Source of the DNA: Mumia quercus
Lineage (GTDB): Bacteria > Actinomycetota > Actinomycetes > Propionibacteriales > Nocardioidaceae
NCBI RefSeq assembly: GCF_025506335.1
Contig: NZ_JANZYO010000003.1
Location: 372,001-436,000, forward strand
Length of the DNA: 64,000 nt
Reading direction: 5' to 3'
The notes below the pieces were generated by a model that searched no databases, was not told the DNA's origin, and worked only from the letters and a program-made list of their open reading frames with translations. Each line of letters begins with the position of its first letter. Position 1 is the first letter of the stretch. Made by a program: the position numbers and the translations under genes. This document shows positions 37,101 to 46,196 of the stretch, in pieces.

Positions 37101-39518
37101 ATGAGCTTCTCGTTCCCCGTGCCCCCTGATCGGATGCCGTCCGAGCGTCGCTCCGGCGACCTCCGTACGGCCCATGCCTTCTCCGACGCCGGGGGAGGTG
37201 GCGGTCACGACCGCCCGAGTGACGAGGAGATCGAGGCACGCCGCCAGGCCGACGCCGAGCGCCTGCTCGCCGGTCTCAACGAGCCACAGCGCGCCGCGGT
37301 GACGCACACGGGCGGTCCGCTGCTGGTCGTCGCCGGCGCAGGGTCGGGCAAGACGCGGGTGCTCACCCGCCGGATCGCCTGGATGATCTCCCAGCACCGC
37401 GTCCACCCGGGCTCGATCCTGGCGATCACGTTCACCAACAAGGCCGCTGCCGAGATGCGCAGCCGCGTCGAGGAGTACGTCGGCGGGCGCTCCCGGCTGA
37501 TGTGGGTGAGCACGTTCCACTCGGCGTGCGTGCGGATCCTCCGCAAGGAGGCCCAGCGATTCGGCTTCACCTCGACGTTCACGATCTACGACGCGGCCGA
37601 CTCCAAGCGGCTGATGACGCAGGTGTGCCGCGACCTCGAGCTCGACCCCAAGCGGTTCCCGCCGCGCGGCGTCCTCAACTGGGTGTCCAACCTCAAGAAC
37701 GAGCTGGTCGACCACGAGCAGGCCGCCACCAAGGCGCACAACGACACCGAGCGGGCGTACGCGTCGGCCTATACGGCGTACCAGGAGCGTCTGCGGGCCT
37801 CCAACGCGATGGACTTCGACGACCTCATCATGACGACGGTGCACCTGTTCCAGGCGTTCCCCGACGTCGCTGACGTCTACCGCCGGCGGTTCCGGCACGT
37901 GCTCGTCGACGAGTACCAGGACACCAACCACGCCCAGTACGTCCTCATCCGCGAGCTGTGCACCGAGCCGGACTCCGACCTCCTCGTGGTCGGTGACTCC
38001 GACCAGTCGATCTACGCGTTCCGCGGTGCCAACATCCGCAACATCCTCGAGTTCGAGGCCGACTTCCCGACCGCGACGACGATCCTGCTCGAGCAGAACT
38101 ACCGCTCGACGCAGTCGATCCTCGACGCCGCCAACGCCGTGATCGCGCGCAACGAGGGCCGCAAGAAGAAGAACCTCTGGTCGGCTCAGGGCAAGGGCGA
38201 GCTCATCGTCGGCTACGTGGCCGACGACGAGCACGCCGAGGCGCAGTACGTCGCCGACGAGGTGGACCGGCTCACCGACGAGGGCCTCGCCAAGCCGGGC
38301 GAGGTGGCGGTGTTCTACCGCACCAACGCGCAGTCACGTGTGTTCGAGGAGGTGTTCATCCGCGTCGGCATGCCGTACCGCGTCGTCGGGGGCGTCCGCT
38401 TCTACGAGCGCAAGGAGGTCAAGGACGCCATCGCGTACCTGAGGGTCCTCGTGAACCCTGCCGACGCCGTCTCGCTGCGGCGGATCCTCAACACGCCCAA
38501 GCGCGGCATCGGGGAGCGTGCCGAGGCCGTCGTCGGTGCGCACGCCGACCGCCTCCGCATCTCCTTCTGGGAGGCGCTCCAGCGCGCCCACGAGGCCCCC
38601 GGCATCGCGACCCGCTCGCTGAAGCAGATCAGCGCGTTCGTCGAGACGATGACCGGGCTGCAGGAGCTCGCCGCCTCGGGCGAGCCTGTCGACGCCGTGC
38701 TCGAGGCGACGCTGGCGCGCTCGGGCTACCTCGACGAGCTCGAGAACAGCACCGACCCGCAGGACGAGGCGCGCGTCGAGAACCTCTCCGAGCTCGTGGC
38801 CGTCGCGCGCGAGTTCGTGTCCGACGCGGCGACGCTGGCTGACGCGCCGGTGGCGGCCGACGACGAGCCGGTAGACGACGACGTGCTCGCTCCCGGATCG
38901 GTCGCCGCCTTCCTCGAGCGGGTCTCGCTCGTCGCCGACGCCGACTCCATCCCGGACGCGGGTGAGGGCATGGTGACGCTGATGACGTTGCACTCGGCCA
39001 AGGGCCTGGAGTTCCCCGTCGTCTTCCTCACCGGTCTGGAGGAGTCCGTCTTCCCGCACATGCGCTCGATGGGCGACCCGAAGGAGATGGAAGAGGAGCG
39101 CCGCATCGCGTACGTCGGGCTCACCCGTGCCGAGGAGCGGCTCTACGTCACGCGCGCCCTCGTACGGTCGGCGTGGGGCGCGCCCTCGCACAACCCGCCG
39201 TCCCGGTTCCTCGACGAAATCCCGGCCGAGCTCGTCGACTGGAAGCGCACCGAGTCCGACACGACGACCTGGTCCGGCGGCTACCTGCCCCGCCGCACGA
39301 CGACGCCGATCCGGGCGGCGAGCGCCGACCGGGCGAGCAAGGAGAAGCGCGACGTCCCGAGCCTGTCGCCGGGCGACCGCGTGTCGCACGACGCGTTCGG
39401 GCTGGGCACGGTGGTGGCGCTCGAGGGAGCAGGGGACCGCGCGGTGGCGTCGGTCGACTTCGGCTCCGAAGGCGTCAAGCGACTCCTGCTGCGCTACGCC
39501 CCCGTCGAGAAGATCTGA
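37101..39518 (+). CDS. pcrA: ATP-dependent DNA helicase PcrA/UvrD
   Basis: The 805 residues form a full superfamily 1A helicase. It starts with a roughly 55-residue low-complexity leader, then the Q-motif LNEPQRAAVTHTGGP and Walker A VVAGAGSGKTR (about 78-88). Motif II is VLVDEYQDTNHAQY, motif IV is LEQNYRSTQSILDAAN, motif V is TLHSAKGLEFPVVFL and motif VI is VGLTRAEERLYV. The C-terminal Tudor-like domain is GDRVSHDAFGLGTVVAL. It unwinds DNA in nucleotide excision and mismatch-like repair and clears replication forks. The -10 TAGGCT lies 9 nt before the ATG. It is divergent from the GntR gene. Confidence 0.95.
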   Translation: MSFSFPVPPDRMPSERRSGDLRTAHAFSDAGGGGGHDRPSDEEIEARRQADAERLLAGLNEPQRAAVTHTGGPLLVVAGAGSGKTRVLTRRIAWMISQHRVHPGSILAITFTNKAAAEMRSRVEEYVGGRSRLMWVSTFHSACVRILRKEAQRFGFTSTFTIYDAADSKRLMTQVCRDLELDPKRFPPRGVLNWVSNLKNELVDHEQAATKAHNDTERAYASAYTAYQERLRASNAMDFDDLIMTTVHLFQAFPDVADVYRRRFRHVLVDEYQDTNHAQYVLIRELCTEPDSDLLVVGDSDQSIYAFRGANIRNILEFEADFPTATTILLEQNYRSTQSILDAANAVIARNEGRKKKNLWSAQGKGELIVGYVADDEHAEAQYVADEVDRLTDEGLAKPGEVAVFYRTNAQSRVFEEVFIRVGMPYRVVGGVRFYERKEVKDAIAYLRVLVNPADAVSLRRILNTPKRGIGERAEAVVGAHADRLRISFWEALQRAHEAPGIATRSLKQISAFVETMTGLQELAASGEPVDAVLEATLARSGYLDELENSTDPQDEARVENLSELVAVAREFVSDAATLADAPVAADDEPVDDDVLAPGSVAAFLERVSLVADADSIPDAGEGMVTLMTLHSAKGLEFPVVFLTGLEESVFPHMRSMGDPKEMEEERRIAYVGLTRAEERLYVTRALVRSAWGAPSHNPPSRFLDEIPAELVDWKRTESDTTTWSGGYLPRRTTTPIRAASADRASKEKRDVPSLSPGDRVSHDAFGLGTVVALEGAGDRAVASVDFGSEGVKRLLLRYAPVEKI

Positions 39519-39562
39519 CGCTCGCGAGCCACTCGCGGGTGGGCGCGGAGTGACTTGCGGGA

Positions 39563-40918
39563 TCAGGGGTTGACGTTGTGCGCGCGGAGCGCGGCCAGCG
39601 GATCGACTGGGTTGCCGCCTCCTGGGCGGACCTCGAGGTGAAGGTGCGGGCCGGTGGAGTTGCCCGTCGTCCCCACATAGCCGATCACGGTGCCGGGATC
39701 CACCTTGGTGCCGGGGCTGACCTTGACCGACGACTGGTGGCAGTACCAGATCTCGGTGCCGTCCTCGAGCGTCAGCACGGTCTTGTTGCCGTACGAGCCG
39801 TCGTAGCCGGTGCTCTTGACCGTGCCGCGCGCGATGGCGACGAGCGGGGTGCCCGACGGCGCCGCGAAGTCGAGGCCGGTGTGGACGGTGGACCAGAGCG
39901 AGCTCGACTGGCCGAAGCGAGCGGTGAGTCGGTAGCCGGTGAGCGGCAGGACCCACTGCTTCTTCTTGATCTCCTGCGAGCGTGCCTCGGTACGGTCGGC
40001 GAGCGCGGCCAGCGATGCCGAGAGCTGGGCGGCCTGCTGTTCGGCCTGCTTGTCGAGGAGAGCGCGGTCGAAGTCGCGGGTGACGTCGACGTTGTTCGGG
40101 TCGTACCGCTTGGCGGACGAGCCGCTCACGTCGGCGGAGAGTGCCTGGAAGTCGGCCGTCTCCATCACCGGAGGCTTGGCCGAGGAGACCGCGACGGCAC
40201 CGATCCCGGCGACGACGAGGGCGGCGGCACCGATGACGGCCGGGGTCGGGAGGCGACGCGACTTGCCCGTACGGGTGCGTGCGGAGCGCGAGCCCGGGGG
40301 CGTGGCACGGCGGGCGGGGCGGAGCTCACCCGAGCGCCGCTCGGTGATCGTGGTGTGCTCGGAAACCGCATCGATCTGCGCGGTCGCGTCGGCCGGGATC
40401 GGCGGAAGCTCGGCGACGCGCTTGCCGCGGCTGGGGCTCGGCGGCGGGGTGCTGGGGGAGGAGGTCCGAGGGGCGCTCTCACGTGGGGCGCTCGCCGTCG
40501 GCTCGGGGGAGGTGCGTGCAGCGCGGCGGCCGCCGGAGCGCCGCTCGTCGGCTGCGGACGAGGAGGGGGAGTACGAGGGGGAAGCGGGGGAGGAGGGGAC
40601 GGGGGAGGAGCGGAACGGTGCCGCCTCGGCTGCGGGGAGGGCGGTCAGCGGGGGGCTGACCTCCATATGCGAGGTGATCTCGGTCTGCGCCTCGGTGATC
40701 TCGGTCCGGATCAGCGTCGTCTCGGCGGGCGACGGAGGTGCCATCGGTGTGGCGGAGACCTGCGGGGAGCGGGTCGCTTCACCAGCGGGCGGGACCGTCC
40801 TCCCGGCTACTCGACGGCCGGTGCCGGCGCTGCCGGCGGAGGCGCTGGAGCCGGACGATCGCGAGAGGCCCTTCTTGGGCTTCTCGGCGCGGCGCTTGGG
40901 GGCGGGGCGCGACGTCAC
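39563..40918 (-). CDS. membrane-anchored M23 peptidoglycan endopeptidase
   Basis: The 451 residues have a long basic and Pro/Ser-rich cytosolic region (about 1-220), one membrane helix (about 224-245, VIGAAALVVAGIGAVAV), an extracytoplasmic coiled coil (about 275-315) and a C-terminal M23/LytM domain (about 340-440). The domain motifs HTGLDFAAP and the final GPHLHLEVRP supply the zinc-binding His and Asp set, so it is probably an active cell-wall hydrolase. The unusually long cytosolic tail could tether it to other factors. The GTG at 40918 is the first start in frame. A perfect palindrome lies about 80 bp upstream. Confidence 0.87.
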   Translation of the reverse strand: MTSRPAPKRRAEKPKKGLSRSSGSSASAGSAGTGRRVAGRTVPPAGEATRSPQVSATPMAPPSPAETTLIRTEITEAQTEITSHMEVSPPLTALPAAEAAPFRSSPVPSSPASPSYSPSSSAADERRSGGRRAARTSPEPTASAPRESAPRTSSPSTPPPSPSRGKRVAELPPIPADATAQIDAVSEHTTITERRSGELRPARRATPPGSRSARTRTGKSRRLPTPAVIGAAALVVAGIGAVAVSSAKPPVMETADFQALSADVSGSSAKRYDPNNVDVTRDFDRALLDKQAEQQAAQLSASLAALADRTEARSQEIKKKQWVLPLTGYRLTARFGQSSSLWSTVHTGLDFAAPSGTPLVAIARGTVKSTGYDGSYGNKTVLTLEDGTEIWYCHQSSVKVSPGTKVDPGTVIGYVGTTGNSTGPHLHLEVRPGGGNPVDPLAALRAHNVNP

Positions 40919-41000
40919 GAAACGAGACCTCCAGATGTGGACTGACGGCTGTCGACACTAGCGGAAGCGCCCCCGTTACCGAAGAGTGACAACCGGACCA

Positions 41001-41020
41001 CTGTCCAGCATCTTGGACAG
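41001..41020. promoter_or_regulatory. perfect 7-6-7 palindrome upstream of the M23 gene
   Basis: CTGTCCA-GCATCT-TGGACAG is a perfect inverted repeat of operator size in the 169-bp gap between the hydrolase stop and the M23 start. TGTCCA half-sites suggest a TetR-type repressor. No regulator gene is next to it. Confidence 0.45.
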
Positions 41021-41087
41021 ATGGTCAAGGTTGGCGTCGCGATCCCTGTCATGCCGGGCGAGGACGTGTGCAGGTGTGAAGCCCGCC

Positions 41088-41981
41088 TCATTGCGGCTCC
41101 CGCGCGGTGTGCACCGCGGACCGGACGGTCTCAGCGACCAGGACGGGTTCGGTCCAGGGAATCCAGTGGCCGGCATCGACCTCCCTGCGGGTCAGATCGG
41201 GGACGAAGCGGGAGAGGCCCTCGTACATCGCGGGGGAGAGGAAGGGGTCGCGCATCGCGACGACGAGGGTGACCGGAACGGGGGTGGGCGTCGGCGGAGG
41301 CGTCCGTACGGCGCGGAACGCGTTCGCCCGGTAGAGGTTGACGCCGTGCGCGGCGTCGCGCGCCAACGCTTCCGACCAGTGGGTGTCGTCCGTGCCCTCC
41401 GCGCGCGCCAGCACGCGACGGACGAGGCGCGTCGCACGGCGCATCACCAGCTCGGGGACCAAAGGCACCTGGAACGCCCCGATGTACCAGGACCTCGCGA
41501 GCTGGTTGGCGAGCACGCCGAGCTGCCGCCGTGCGAACGCCGTACGGAGGAAGTCGCCGTACAGGCGGAGGTCGGGCCCGCTCATCGACACGTACGAGGC
41601 GATGCGGCCACGCAGGCGCTCGTCTGTGCCGGCGGCGAACACCGCAGTCCACAGCTGGACCGAGCCCCAGTCGTGGCCGACGAGGTGGACGGGCCCGCCG
41701 TCGGGGCGCACGGCGTCGAGCACGGCGACGAGGTCGTCGACCAGCCGCTCGACGCGATATCCCTCGACACCGGTCGGGGTCGTCGAGCCGCCGGCGCCGC
41801 GGACGTCGTACGTGACGACGTCGAAGTCGTCGAGGAGCGGGGCGACCCGGTCCCACACGTGGTGGTTGTCGGGGTAGCCGTGGACGAGCACGACGGTGGG
41901 CCCCGTCTGGGTGCCCGAGCGTCTGACCGCGAGCGTCACGTCGTCGGAAGGCACACTGAGAGCAGTGCTTTCACCGGCCAT
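41088..41981 (-). CDS. alpha/beta hydrolase, epoxide hydrolase-like
   Basis: The 297 residues carry the oxyanion [10 protein letters not shown] (about 34-43), the nucleophile elbow [10 protein letters not shown] with Asp rather than Ser (about residue 106), and a C-terminal catalytic His in DAGHWIPW. An Asp nucleophile with HGxP favours epoxide hydrolase or dehalogenase chemistry over esterase. The physiological substrate is unknown. It is divergent from sucC, whose promoter lies in the 105-bp gap. Confidence 0.85.
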   Translation of the reverse strand: MAGESTALSVPSDDVTLAVRRSGTQTGPTVVLVHGYPDNHHVWDRVAPLLDDFDVVTYDVRGAGGSTTPTGVEGYRVERLVDDLVAVLDAVRPDGGPVHLVGHDWGSVQLWTAVFAAGTDERLRGRIASYVSMSGPDLRLYGDFLRTAFARRQLGVLANQLARSWYIGAFQVPLVPELVMRRATRLVRRVLARAEGTDDTHWSEALARDAAHGVNLYRANAFRAVRTPPPTPTPVPVTLVVAMRDPFLSPAMYEGLSRFVPDLTRREVDAGHWIPWTEPVLVAETVRSAVHTAREPQ

Positions 41982-42013
41982 GCGTGGATCCTAGTCCGCG
42001 TACCCCGTCCCGC

Positions 42014-42039
42014 TGTGACGAGGCTCACGGGGCTAGAGT
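42014..42039 (+). promoter_or_regulatory. sucC promoter region with CRP/GlxR-like site
   Basis: TGTGA-CGAGGC-TCACG (42014-42029) matches TGTGA-N6-TCACA in 9 of 10 arm positions and ends just before the -10 TAGAGT (42034-42039). At that position a bound CRP-type protein would more likely repress than activate. Confidence 0.6.
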
Positions 42040-42086
42040 CGCGAAGGTTGTACGGCAGCGTACCTGTACCAAAGGACGGCATCACC

Positions 42087-43250
42087 GTGGATCTGATGGA
42101 GTACCAGGCGAAGGAGCTCTTCGCCAAGCACGGTGTTCCCGTGACGCTCGGCGTCGTGGCGAACACTCCCGAAGAGGCGCGCAAGGGCGCCGAAGACCTG
42201 GGTGGCGCAGTCGTCGTCAAGGCCCAGGTCAAGGCCGGCGGCCGCGGCAAGGCAGGCGGCGTCAAGTTCGCGCCGACGCCTCAGGACGCCTTCGACCGTG
42301 CCAGCGACATCCTCGGCATGGAGATCAAGGGCCTGACGGTCAACCGCGTGCTCATCGCGCCCGCTGCCACCATCGAGGAGGAGTACTACTTCTCCTTCCT
42401 GCTCGATCGCGCGAACCGGCAGTACCTCTGCATCGCGTCGGTCGAGGGCGGCGTCGAGATCGAGGAGGTCGCCAAGACCAACCCCGACGCTGTCAAGCAG
42501 ATCCCGATCGATCCCGGCACCGGAGTCGACGAGGCGATGGCTCGCGCGATCGCGACCGAGGCCGCCTTCCCGGAGCCGATCTTCGAGCAGGCCGTCGAGA
42601 TGATCCAGGCGCTGTGGAAGGTCTTCGTCGAAGAGGACGCCACGCTCGTCGAGGTCAACCCGCTGGCGCGTCTGGCCGGCGACAAGCTCGAGGCGCTGGA
42701 CGGCAAGGTCTCGCTCGACGAGAACGCCGAGTTCCGTCACCCCGAGCACGAGGCGTTCGTCGACAAGAGCGCGGAGAACCCGCTCGAGGCGAAGGCCAAG
42801 GCGCTCAACCTCAACTACGTCAAGCTCGAGGGCCAGGTCGGCATCATCGGCAACGGCGCGGGCCTCGTCATGTCGACGCTCGACGTCGTCGCGTACGCCG
42901 GTGAGGCGCACGGCGGCGTGAAGCCCGCCAACTTCCTCGACATCGGTGGCGGCGCCAACGCCGAGGTGATGGCGAACGGACTCGACGTGATCCTCGGCGA
43001 TCCCGACGTGAAGTCCGTCTTCGTCAACGTCTTCGGCGGTATCACCGCCTGCGACGAGGTCGCCAACGGCATCGTGGGCGCGCTCGACCTGCTCGGCGAC
43101 ACGGCCACCAAGCCGCTCGTCGTCCGCCTCGACGGCAACAACGTCGAGCTGGGCCGGCAGATCCTCAACGAGCGCAACCACCCGCTGGTCACCCTCGTCG
43201 ACACCATGGACGGCGCGGCCGACAAGGCCGCCGAGCTGGCGAACGCCTGA
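42087..43250 (+). CDS. sucC: succinyl-CoA synthetase beta subunit
   Basis: The 387 residues start [19 protein letters not shown], with an ATP-grasp domain (about 5-230, [19 protein letters not shown]) and a CoA-ligase-like domain containing [15 protein letters not shown] and [12 protein letters not shown]. With SucD it converts succinyl-CoA to succinate with formation of ATP or GTP in the TCA cycle. The GTG at 42087 is chosen because AAAGGACG lies about 9 nt upstream; the ATG three codons later is too far from that site. sucD follows after 14 bp. Confidence 0.96.
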   Translation: MDLMEYQAKELFAKHGVPVTLGVVANTPEEARKGAEDLGGAVVVKAQVKAGGRGKAGGVKFAPTPQDAFDRASDILGMEIKGLTVNRVLIAPAATIEEEYYFSFLLDRANRQYLCIASVEGGVEIEEVAKTNPDAVKQIPIDPGTGVDEAMARAIATEAAFPEPIFEQAVEMIQALWKVFVEEDATLVEVNPLARLAGDKLEALDGKVSLDENAEFRHPEHEAFVDKSAENPLEAKAKALNLNYVKLEGQVGIIGNGAGLVMSTLDVVAYAGEAHGGVKPANFLDIGGGANAEVMANGLDVILGDPDVKSVFVNVFGGITACDEVANGIVGALDLLGDTATKPLVVRLDGNNVELGRQILNERNHPLVTLVDTMDGAADKAAELANA

Positions 43251-43264
43251 GAGGGGACGAGGAC

Positions 43265-44158
43265 ATGTCCATCTACCTGAACAAGGACTCCAAGATCATC
43301 GTCCAGGGCATCACCGGCGGGATGGGTGCCAAGCACACCGCTCTGATGCTCGACGCCGGCTCCAACATCGTCGGTGGCGTGAACGCGCGCAAGGCCGGCA
43401 CGACGGTGACCCACACGAAGGACGGCGCTGAGGTCCAGCTGCCCGTCTTCGGGACCGTCAAGGAGGCCATGGCCGAGACCGGCGCCGACGTGTCGGTCGT
43501 GTTCGTGCCGCCGGCCTTCACCAAGGACGCCTGCGTCGAGGCGATCGACGCGGGCATCGGCCTGCTGGTCGTCATCACCGAGGGTGTGCCGGTCCAGGAC
43601 ACCGCCGAGGTGTGGTCGTACCTGCAGGGCAAGCACACCCGCATGATCGGCCCGAACTGCCCCGGCATCATCACGCCGGGGGAGTCGCTGGCCGGCATCA
43701 CGCCGCACACCATCGCCGGCAAGGGCCCCGTCGGGCTCGTGTCGAAGTCGGGCACGCTGACGTACCAGATGATGTACGAGCTGTCGGACTACGGCTTCTC
43801 GACCGCCATCGGCATCGGCGGCGACCCGGTCATCGGCACCACGCACATCGACGCGCTCGAGGCGTTCGAGAACGACCCCGAGACCAAGGCGATCGTGATG
43901 ATCGGCGAGATCGGCGGCGACGCCGAGGAGCGCGCCGCGGCCTACATCAAGGAGCACGTCACCAAGCCGGTCGTCGGCTACGTGGCGGGCTTCACCGCTC
44001 CCGAGGGCAAGACGATGGGCCACGCCGGCGCGATCGTCTCCGGCTCGTCGGGCACGGCGGAGGCCAAGAAGGAGGCCCTCGAGGCCGCCGGTGTCAAGGT
44101 CGGCAAGACGCCGTCCGAGACCGCTGAGCTCATGCGCGAGATCCTCAAGTCGCTCTGA
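43265..44158 (+). CDS. sucD: succinyl-CoA synthetase alpha subunit
   Basis: The 297 residues have a CoA-binding Rossmann domain ([24 protein letters not shown]), an [10 protein letters not shown] loop and the catalytic phospho-His253 in [17 protein letters not shown]. It forms the alpha2beta2 or alpha-beta TCA-cycle enzyme with SucC. The ribosome site GAGGGGACGAGGAC lies just upstream. A strong terminator follows, ending a two-gene operon. Confidence 0.97.
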   Translation: MSIYLNKDSKIIVQGITGGMGAKHTALMLDAGSNIVGGVNARKAGTTVTHTKDGAEVQLPVFGTVKEAMAETGADVSVVFVPPAFTKDACVEAIDAGIGLLVVITEGVPVQDTAEVWSYLQGKHTRMIGPNCPGIITPGESLAGITPHTIAGKGPVGLVSKSGTLTYQMMYELSDYGFSTAIGIGGDPVIGTTHIDALEAFENDPETKAIVMIGEIGGDAEERAAAYIKEHVTKPVVGYVAGFTAPEGKTMGHAGAIVSGSSGTAEAKKEALEAAGVKVGKTPSETAELMREILKSL

Positions 44159-44178
44159 CCTGAGCCCGCGTCGTACGA

Positions 44179-44212
44179 AAGGCGCCCCGACCCTCGCGGG
44201 TCGGGGCGCCTT
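44179..44212 (+). terminator. hairpin terminator after sucD
   Basis: The arms 44179-44193 and 44198-44212 are perfect complements over 15 bp with the tetraloop TCGC, 20 bp after the sucD stop. It also lies 23 bp from the end of the opposing gene and may serve both. Confidence 0.85.
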
Positions 44213-44235
44213 CGTCGTTCGCGCGGCGGAGCCGG

Positions 44236-46089
44236 TCAGCGCCAGTACGCGAGGCGCTGCGCGGCGCGGCTCGCGACGGTGGCGAACTGGCCGGCGCTCA
44301 GGTCGGCACGCTTGTTGCCCGACTGGGCGACCTGCGTCACCGTGGCTCCTCGCCGTACGAGAGCGAGGCGGTACGTCACGGTCGACTTCGGGCCGGTCTC
44401 GAACGACATCCGCCAGGTCTTGCCCACGTAGCCGCTCCCGCGCACCGCGCCGCCCGCACGGACGGTCGCGGCCTGGTTGCGGTCCTCGCACTTGGCGATG
44501 CGCTTCTCGACCTTCCTGACGAACGCGGCAGCCTGACGGGGCGAGCGGAACGTCGCGATCGTCTGGCCGATCCCGAACTGCTTCGGGACGGCCTTGTCGT
44601 TCGGCACGACGTACACGCGGGCGCGGGTCTTGGCGACGGTGCGGTTGAGGAAGTCGGCCTTGTCGCACATCGTGGCGGCCGGGTTAGGGCTCGGCGGCTC
44701 GGGCTCGGTGGCGCCCCACGGCTTGGTCTGGCGTCCCACCGGAGGCAGGTCGGCCGCAGCCAGGAACCCCGGGTTGCTCGACGTCCGGGGGAGCGGGGCT
44801 CCGGCGGTCTTCGTGGAGGTCGTGCACGGCCCGCCGGACGCGGCGCAGGCCAGGCGCATGCTCTCGACGAGCGCGTTGCCGAAGGCGGCGACCGACGGGG
44901 CGGACGTCCCGTCCGTACGGTGCACGAGGACCGAGTTGACGACTCCGGACTGCATGAACCCGACGGTGAGGGTCCGCGCCGGCGAGCCGCTCTCGCGCAT
45001 CCGCAGGATCGTGACCGGCGAGGAGGCGCCCGCGATCGTCGCCGCGCTGGCCATCTGGATGCGGGGGACCGAGCAGTCGGCGTACCACTGGAGTCGCCGC
45101 TTGAACGCCGCCTGGGCCGCGTCCGCGTTGCGAGCGACCTCGAGCACCTGGATGGCGAGCTCGGGCTCGCCGTACGCCTCGAACTCGCGCACGTAGGTCT
45201 TGCGGGGGTCGTCGGTCGCGAAGCGCCGTGGCGTGCACGCCGTGAGGGGCTCGCCGGCGGTGGAGGCCCGCTCGGCGGCCTCGTCGGCGCTCTCGAACTC
45301 CTTCGGCTCGTCGGCGGCCGTGGAGACCGTGGTCCAGTCGTGGGAGGGGTCGATCCGTCCGGCTTCAACGGCGGTCATCAGGGAGCGGGCGGTCACCGCG
45401 TCGCCGGGCCGGGCGGCGCTGACGGGACGCTCACCCACGCGGGTGCGCTCCTGGGCCTCGGCCTGGCTCAGCGGCGCGCTGGGGGCGACGACGAGCCCGG
45501 CGGCGATCACCCCGACGCAGGCGGCGGCGACCGAGACGAGGGTGTGGCGACGGCTGCGGCCCCGCGCCTTGTAGCGCACCCGCGACGCGCTCGGGAGCAT
45601 GATCTGCTCGGAGATCTCCGAGAGCCCCAGCAGGCGGCTCTCGATCTGCCCGATGCTCTGGCCGAGGGCCTGCTCGAGCTCGGTGACGGCGTGCTGGGTC
45701 TCGGCGACGGCCTCGTTGTCCGCGATGCCGACGTCTCGGGCGGCGGCGGAGAGGTCGAGCTCGCCGAGGGTCTGCAGGATGATCAGGCGCCGCGAGCGGC
45801 TGTTGAGCTCCTGGAGAGCCTCGATCAGCGCGAGGTCGCTGTCCTCCTCGTGCCGCCGGCGCCACGGGCGGGTGCCGCGCGACAGCCGGGCCTGGCGGAA
45901 CGCCTCGCTGCGCACGTACGACAGCGGGTCGCGTGCGCGCTGCTTCGCCCACGCCTGCCAGGCCTTCTCGTACGCCTCGGCGACGGCTTCTGCCGTCACG
46001 GAGCGGTCGCCACACTCGGCGTACGTGAGGTGCGTCACGTACCGGCTCGTGGAGTCGTAGAAGGTGTCGAACTCATCCACCTTCGGCAT
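44236..46089 (-). CDS. sigma-factor-like N-terminus fused to a membrane helix and extracytoplasmic sensor-like region
   Basis: The first 160 of 617 residues look like an ECF sigma factor: a region-2-like helix set (about 5-80, FYDSTSRYVTHLTYAECGDRSVT ... AYEKAWQAWAKQ) and a region-4-like segment (about 100-155, LQELNSRSRRLIILQTLGELDLSAAARDVGI). A membrane helix follows (about 184-203, VAAACVGVIAAGLVVA), then about 410 residues outside. These contain two similar-looking alpha/beta modules, each with paired Cys (for example CTPRRFATDD with WYADCSV, and CDKADFL with AKCEDRN), recalling PknH-type sensor domains. I do not recognise a named family. The ATG at 46089 is chosen because the sigma-like part begins there. 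It is divergent from perM. The sigma-like part may no longer bind polymerase. Confidence 0.7.
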   Translation of the reverse strand: MPKVDEFDTFYDSTSRYVTHLTYAECGDRSVTAEAVAEAYEKAWQAWAKQRARDPLSYVRSEAFRQARLSRGTRPWRRRHEEDSDLALIEALQELNSRSRRLIILQTLGELDLSAAARDVGIADNEAVAETQHAVTELEQALGQSIGQIESRLLGLSEISEQIMLPSASRVRYKARGRSRRHTLVSVAAACVGVIAAGLVVAPSAPLSQAEAQERTRVGERPVSAARPGDAVTARSLMTAVEAGRIDPSHDWTTVSTAADEPKEFESADEAAERASTAGEPLTACTPRRFATDDPRKTYVREFEAYGEPELAIQVLEVARNADAAQAAFKRRLQWYADCSVPRIQMASAATIAGASSPVTILRMRESGSPARTLTVGFMQSGVVNSVLVHRTDGTSAPSVAAFGNALVESMRLACAASGGPCTTSTKTAGAPLPRTSSNPGFLAAADLPPVGRQTKPWGATEPEPPSPNPAATMCDKADFLNRTVAKTRARVYVVPNDKAVPKQFGIGQTIATFRSPRQAAAFVRKVEKRIAKCEDRNQAATVRAGGAVRGSGYVGKTWRMSFETGPKSTVTYRLALVRRGATVTQVAQSGNKRADLSAGQFATVASRAAQRLAYWR

Positions 46090-46196
46090 GACTCGGGTCT
46101 CCCTACGGTCGCGGTCGGGGTCGGTGCTCGTGGACGGCCCCCCCAGGCGGCACACGTCGGCGTGCCTCCGTCTCGGCGACCCAGGCTACAGGGACG

